Shown here one piece after another: positions 50,463 to 52,246 of a DNA stretch of 52,246 nucleotides. This DNA is from CALBPI01 sp038529355. Lineage in GTDB: Bacteria > Pseudomonadota > Gammaproteobacteria > Steroidobacterales > Woeseiaceae. Position numbers and translations under genes: made by a program. Within the stretch, counting starts at the first letter, position 1. The number at the start of each line of letters is the position of its first letter. The stretch spans positions 1 to 52,246 of the forward strand of contig JBCBDU010000023.1 in the NCBI GenBank assembly GCA_038529355.1, given 5' to 3'. Below the pieces are notes generated by a model, which saw nothing but the letters and a program-made list of their open reading frames with translations, was not told the origin of the DNA and did no database searches.

Positions 50463-52246
50463 TCATTCGGCGTCACTGGATTGGCTGGAAACGTCAAGTT
50501 CAGCAGCCAAAACCGATGTTGCGGATTGATGTGTTGCCTCGTCCAGCTTTATTTGATCTAACACGTCAGAGATATCTGATAACGTACTTTGATCTAAGAA
50601 ATCTCTTACTAGTGTCGTGTTGAGTTTGCCTGTGAAGAGAGCCAAGAACTTGGCCAAGGTTGCATAATCATTATCATGCGCTAATCGCTCTAGCTGAGCG
50701 CTTATTGATTTCGATTCGTTCGAATCTAATTGTTTCCAACGAACTACGGTGCTCAAGGCATTCGGTTCATAGGAAATGATTGATTTAACGCCAATGTTGC
50801 TGACAGTCTCAATCCACTTGTGCCGAATCTGGTCCAGCACGGATCGTCCATACCCAAAACGGGCGGACAGTACAAGCGATGCGATGTCCGGTTCGTCGGT
50901 CATTTTGCCGCTGACCCAAAGACCTGCATCTTTGAGAGCGCTAAGCAATAAGTGTTCTGACAAACATGCTGTTTCATTCTCTGTGCAGAGTCGCAGTAGT
51001 AGCTTTTTGCGATTTTCCGGCGGTGCGGCCCGCAGCAACACCGAGATAAATCTTGTTGCAGATCGTGAGATGTCTTTTCCTGTTTGCAGAAAATACTTTC
51101 TAGTCCACCTTCCTGCTTCTATCGCCAAAAGGCTAGGCTCGGAGACGATACCATTTTCGGGATCAATAAACTCAACTGAAGTGTCAAATAGAATCTCTAG
51201 CGTTTGGTTTAGCAAAGCCGAAGACAGATCTGTCTCGCGACCTGCGGGGTCATCTAGAAAACGCCGTATGGACACATCAGAAAAAGTGCTAGTTGAAGGA
51301 TCTTGGTAAAGTACTTTCAATAAGTTCTTTCGAACTGACAATCGACTTTGACGAGCTTGGGCCTGAGCCGACGTGTTTTGGGTGGAACTAAAGGCTCGCG
51401 AGAAAATGTTTTCAAGCAGCGCTTTGGCGCTGCCGGCTTTCTCGATGTCTGTATGCTGTAGGAGTTCGTCAAGTCTTTCCTTGGGTTTTTTTGTCCTCAT
51501 TTCGTCCTGTAACGAAAATGCTATTTCGGCGGCCGTATCGTCGAAGCTAGGGTATCCGCTCTTGCTCACTAGGTATGGAGCGGCAATGATTTTTTCTGTA
51601 ATTGCTGGGTGTTTCAACCGGAGTGCTTCGAAACCCAAGAGATCTCCGAAACAAACTTCCCCTTTAATCCTGAGATAGGACATGATTGTCTTGTTGACCA
51701 GCCTATTGATGTCACGGAATGATTTAACAATCTCGAGAATTAGCGGAAACACTTGTACTAGGATCGTTTTTTGCTCCAAACTCAAGGGATGGTCCCACAG
51801 AGCTAACTGTCGATCTATGCGCTCCTCGAAGAATAGTTTGAGTTCGGAGGGCTTCAAAGACGGTAGCGCTAGGGAATGCTGTACGATTTTCTCTCTAAAT
51901 CGTCGACCATCGTCACTATTTGAGTTTCTACTAAGCGCCTTATCTACTGGCTTGGGGTCGAAAGCTAGGAGGTAAGAAACTCTTTCGAAGTCTGCGACAG
52001 CTTTTACCAATTGGAATACGGCTCGAACGTCTTCATCACGAAGGCGGTCAATATCGTCAATAACAACAACGATTGGGCGTCCAGTACGCCGTAGGTCTTC
52101 AATTATCGCTTGTCTCTGACCGCTGACGCTCAGACCCGAAAAATATCCTAACTGTCTCTTTAGTCGGTGAAGCAGACCGAATGATGCGATCGTTCCATAA
52201 ATGGGTGAGAGGCGTTCAAGTGAATGCGAAAATTCGATCATACGAT
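50463..52246 (-). CDS. KAP-family P-loop NTPase, C-terminal part (5' end outside window)
   Basis: The frame is open to the window edge, so the protein is longer than the 594 or so residues visible. Counting from Met at 52241, Walker B is 'PIVVVIDDIDRL' (56-67, Asp62/Asp63), followed by 'VSYLLAFDP' and 'SFRDINRLVNKT', the KAP-specific block. Walker A must lie upstream of the window. The rest (about 200-592) is a poorly conserved helical region. KAP NTPases are STAND/AAA-like ATPases, several of which occur in phage-defence loci. The DNA is clearly AT-richer than the rest of the window, with different codon choice (more AAA, TTT, AGA), suggesting horizontal transfer. Confidence 0.88.
   Translation of the reverse strand, partial: RMIEFSHSLERLSPIYGTIASFGLLHRLKRQLGYFSGLSVSGQRQAIIEDLRRTGRPIVVVIDDIDRLRDEDVRAVFQLVKAVADFERVSYLLAFDPKPVDKALSRNSNSDDGRRFREKIVQHSLALPSLKPSELKLFFEERIDRQLALWDHPLSLEQKTILVQVFPLILEIVKSFRDINRLVNKTIMSYLRIKGEVCFGDLLGFEALRLKHPAITEKIIAAPYLVSKSGYPSFDDTAAEIAFSLQDEMRTKKPKERLDELLQHTDIEKAGSAKALLENIFSRAFSSTQNTSAQAQARQSRLSVRKNLLKVLYQDPSTSTFSDVSIRRFLDDPAGRETDLSSALLNQTLEILFDTSVEFIDPENGIVSEPSLLAIEAGRWTRKYFLQTGKDISRSATRFISVLLRAAPPENRKKLLLRLCTENETACLSEHLLLSALKDAGLWVSGKMTDEPDIASLVLSARFGYGRSVLDQIRHKWIETVSNIGVKSIISYEPNALSTVVRWKQLDSNESKSISAQLERLAHDNDYATLAKFLALFTGKLNTTLVRDFLDQSTLSDISDVLDQIKLDEATHQSATSVLAAELDVSSQSSDAE

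Overview
The window is a gene-dense bacterial chromosome segment. It is moderately GC-rich by eye, has short intergenic gaps and many ATGA-type overlaps, and carries 46 protein-coding genes that I can support. No rRNA, tRNA, CRISPR array or insertion sequence was seen. The gene mix suggests an aerobic, lipid-storing, plant- or algal-sugar-using proteobacterium, most likely a gammaproteobacterium: a GbsR-type regulator with a cyanide-insensitive-type cytochrome bd, WS/DGAT, a DUF2855 protein, OmpA-type envelope proteins, class I Fda aldolase and a CrtD-like desaturase. The species cannot be named from this evidence.

Layout. 1-4.7 kb: a TPR-like tail, an ICMT-like methyltransferase, an FAD monooxygenase, a zinc-independent alcohol dehydrogenase, OsmC and a DUF2855 protein. 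4.8-5.6 kb: a glycine-tailed RRM protein with a long leader. 5.6-8.6 kb: a GbsR/MarR regulator followed by cydA-cydB. 8.7-11.3 kb: a two-TM unknown protein, then a TMEM175-type channel and a glycosyltransferase. 11.6-16.5 kb: an OmpA-domain inner-membrane protein, a membrane-anchored protein built of about twelve 25-residue repeats with a C-terminal helix-hairpin-helix domain, then an OmpR/histidine-kinase pair. 16.7-18.3 kb: WS/DGAT with a histone-H1-like tail. 18.3-18.5 kb: two tandem copies of a foldable 64-nt element. 18.7-24.2 kb (minus): a four-gene operon of an M48 lipoprotein protease and three long helical proteins of unknown role. 24.2-28.4 kb: gloA, a lipoprotein with two blocks of four exact 23-residue repeats, a MAPEG protein, uridine kinase and a YeiH-type exporter. 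28.5-30.4 kb: coxG with iron-sulphur and FAD subunits of a molybdenum hydroxylase but no molybdopterin subunit. 30.4-39.8 kb: ilvE, galM, rarD and a galT-galK-GH42-GH36 galactoside operon. 40-45 kb: glpD, a saccharopine-dehydrogenase-like reductase, a Bcr/CflA MFS exporter and class I aldolase. 45.2-50.4 kb: an overlapping GNAT/ATP-grasp pair divergent from an overlapping P450/CrtD-like pair. 50.4 kb to the end: a KAP-type P-loop NTPase in visibly AT-richer DNA, cut by the window edge.

How the genes work together. GH36 and GH42 release galactose from alpha- and beta-galactosides. GalM, GalK and GalT would feed it into the Leloir pathway, with GlpD and Fda supplying central carbon steps nearby, and a strong inverted repeat upstream of the operon is a likely operator. 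The most interesting uncharacterised material is the M48/coiled-coil operon, the OmpA plus repeat/HhH pair, the 23-residue-repeat lipoprotein, the tandem structured repeat at 18.3 kb, the GNAT/ATP-grasp/P450/desaturase cluster, and the start of a possible island at the right edge.
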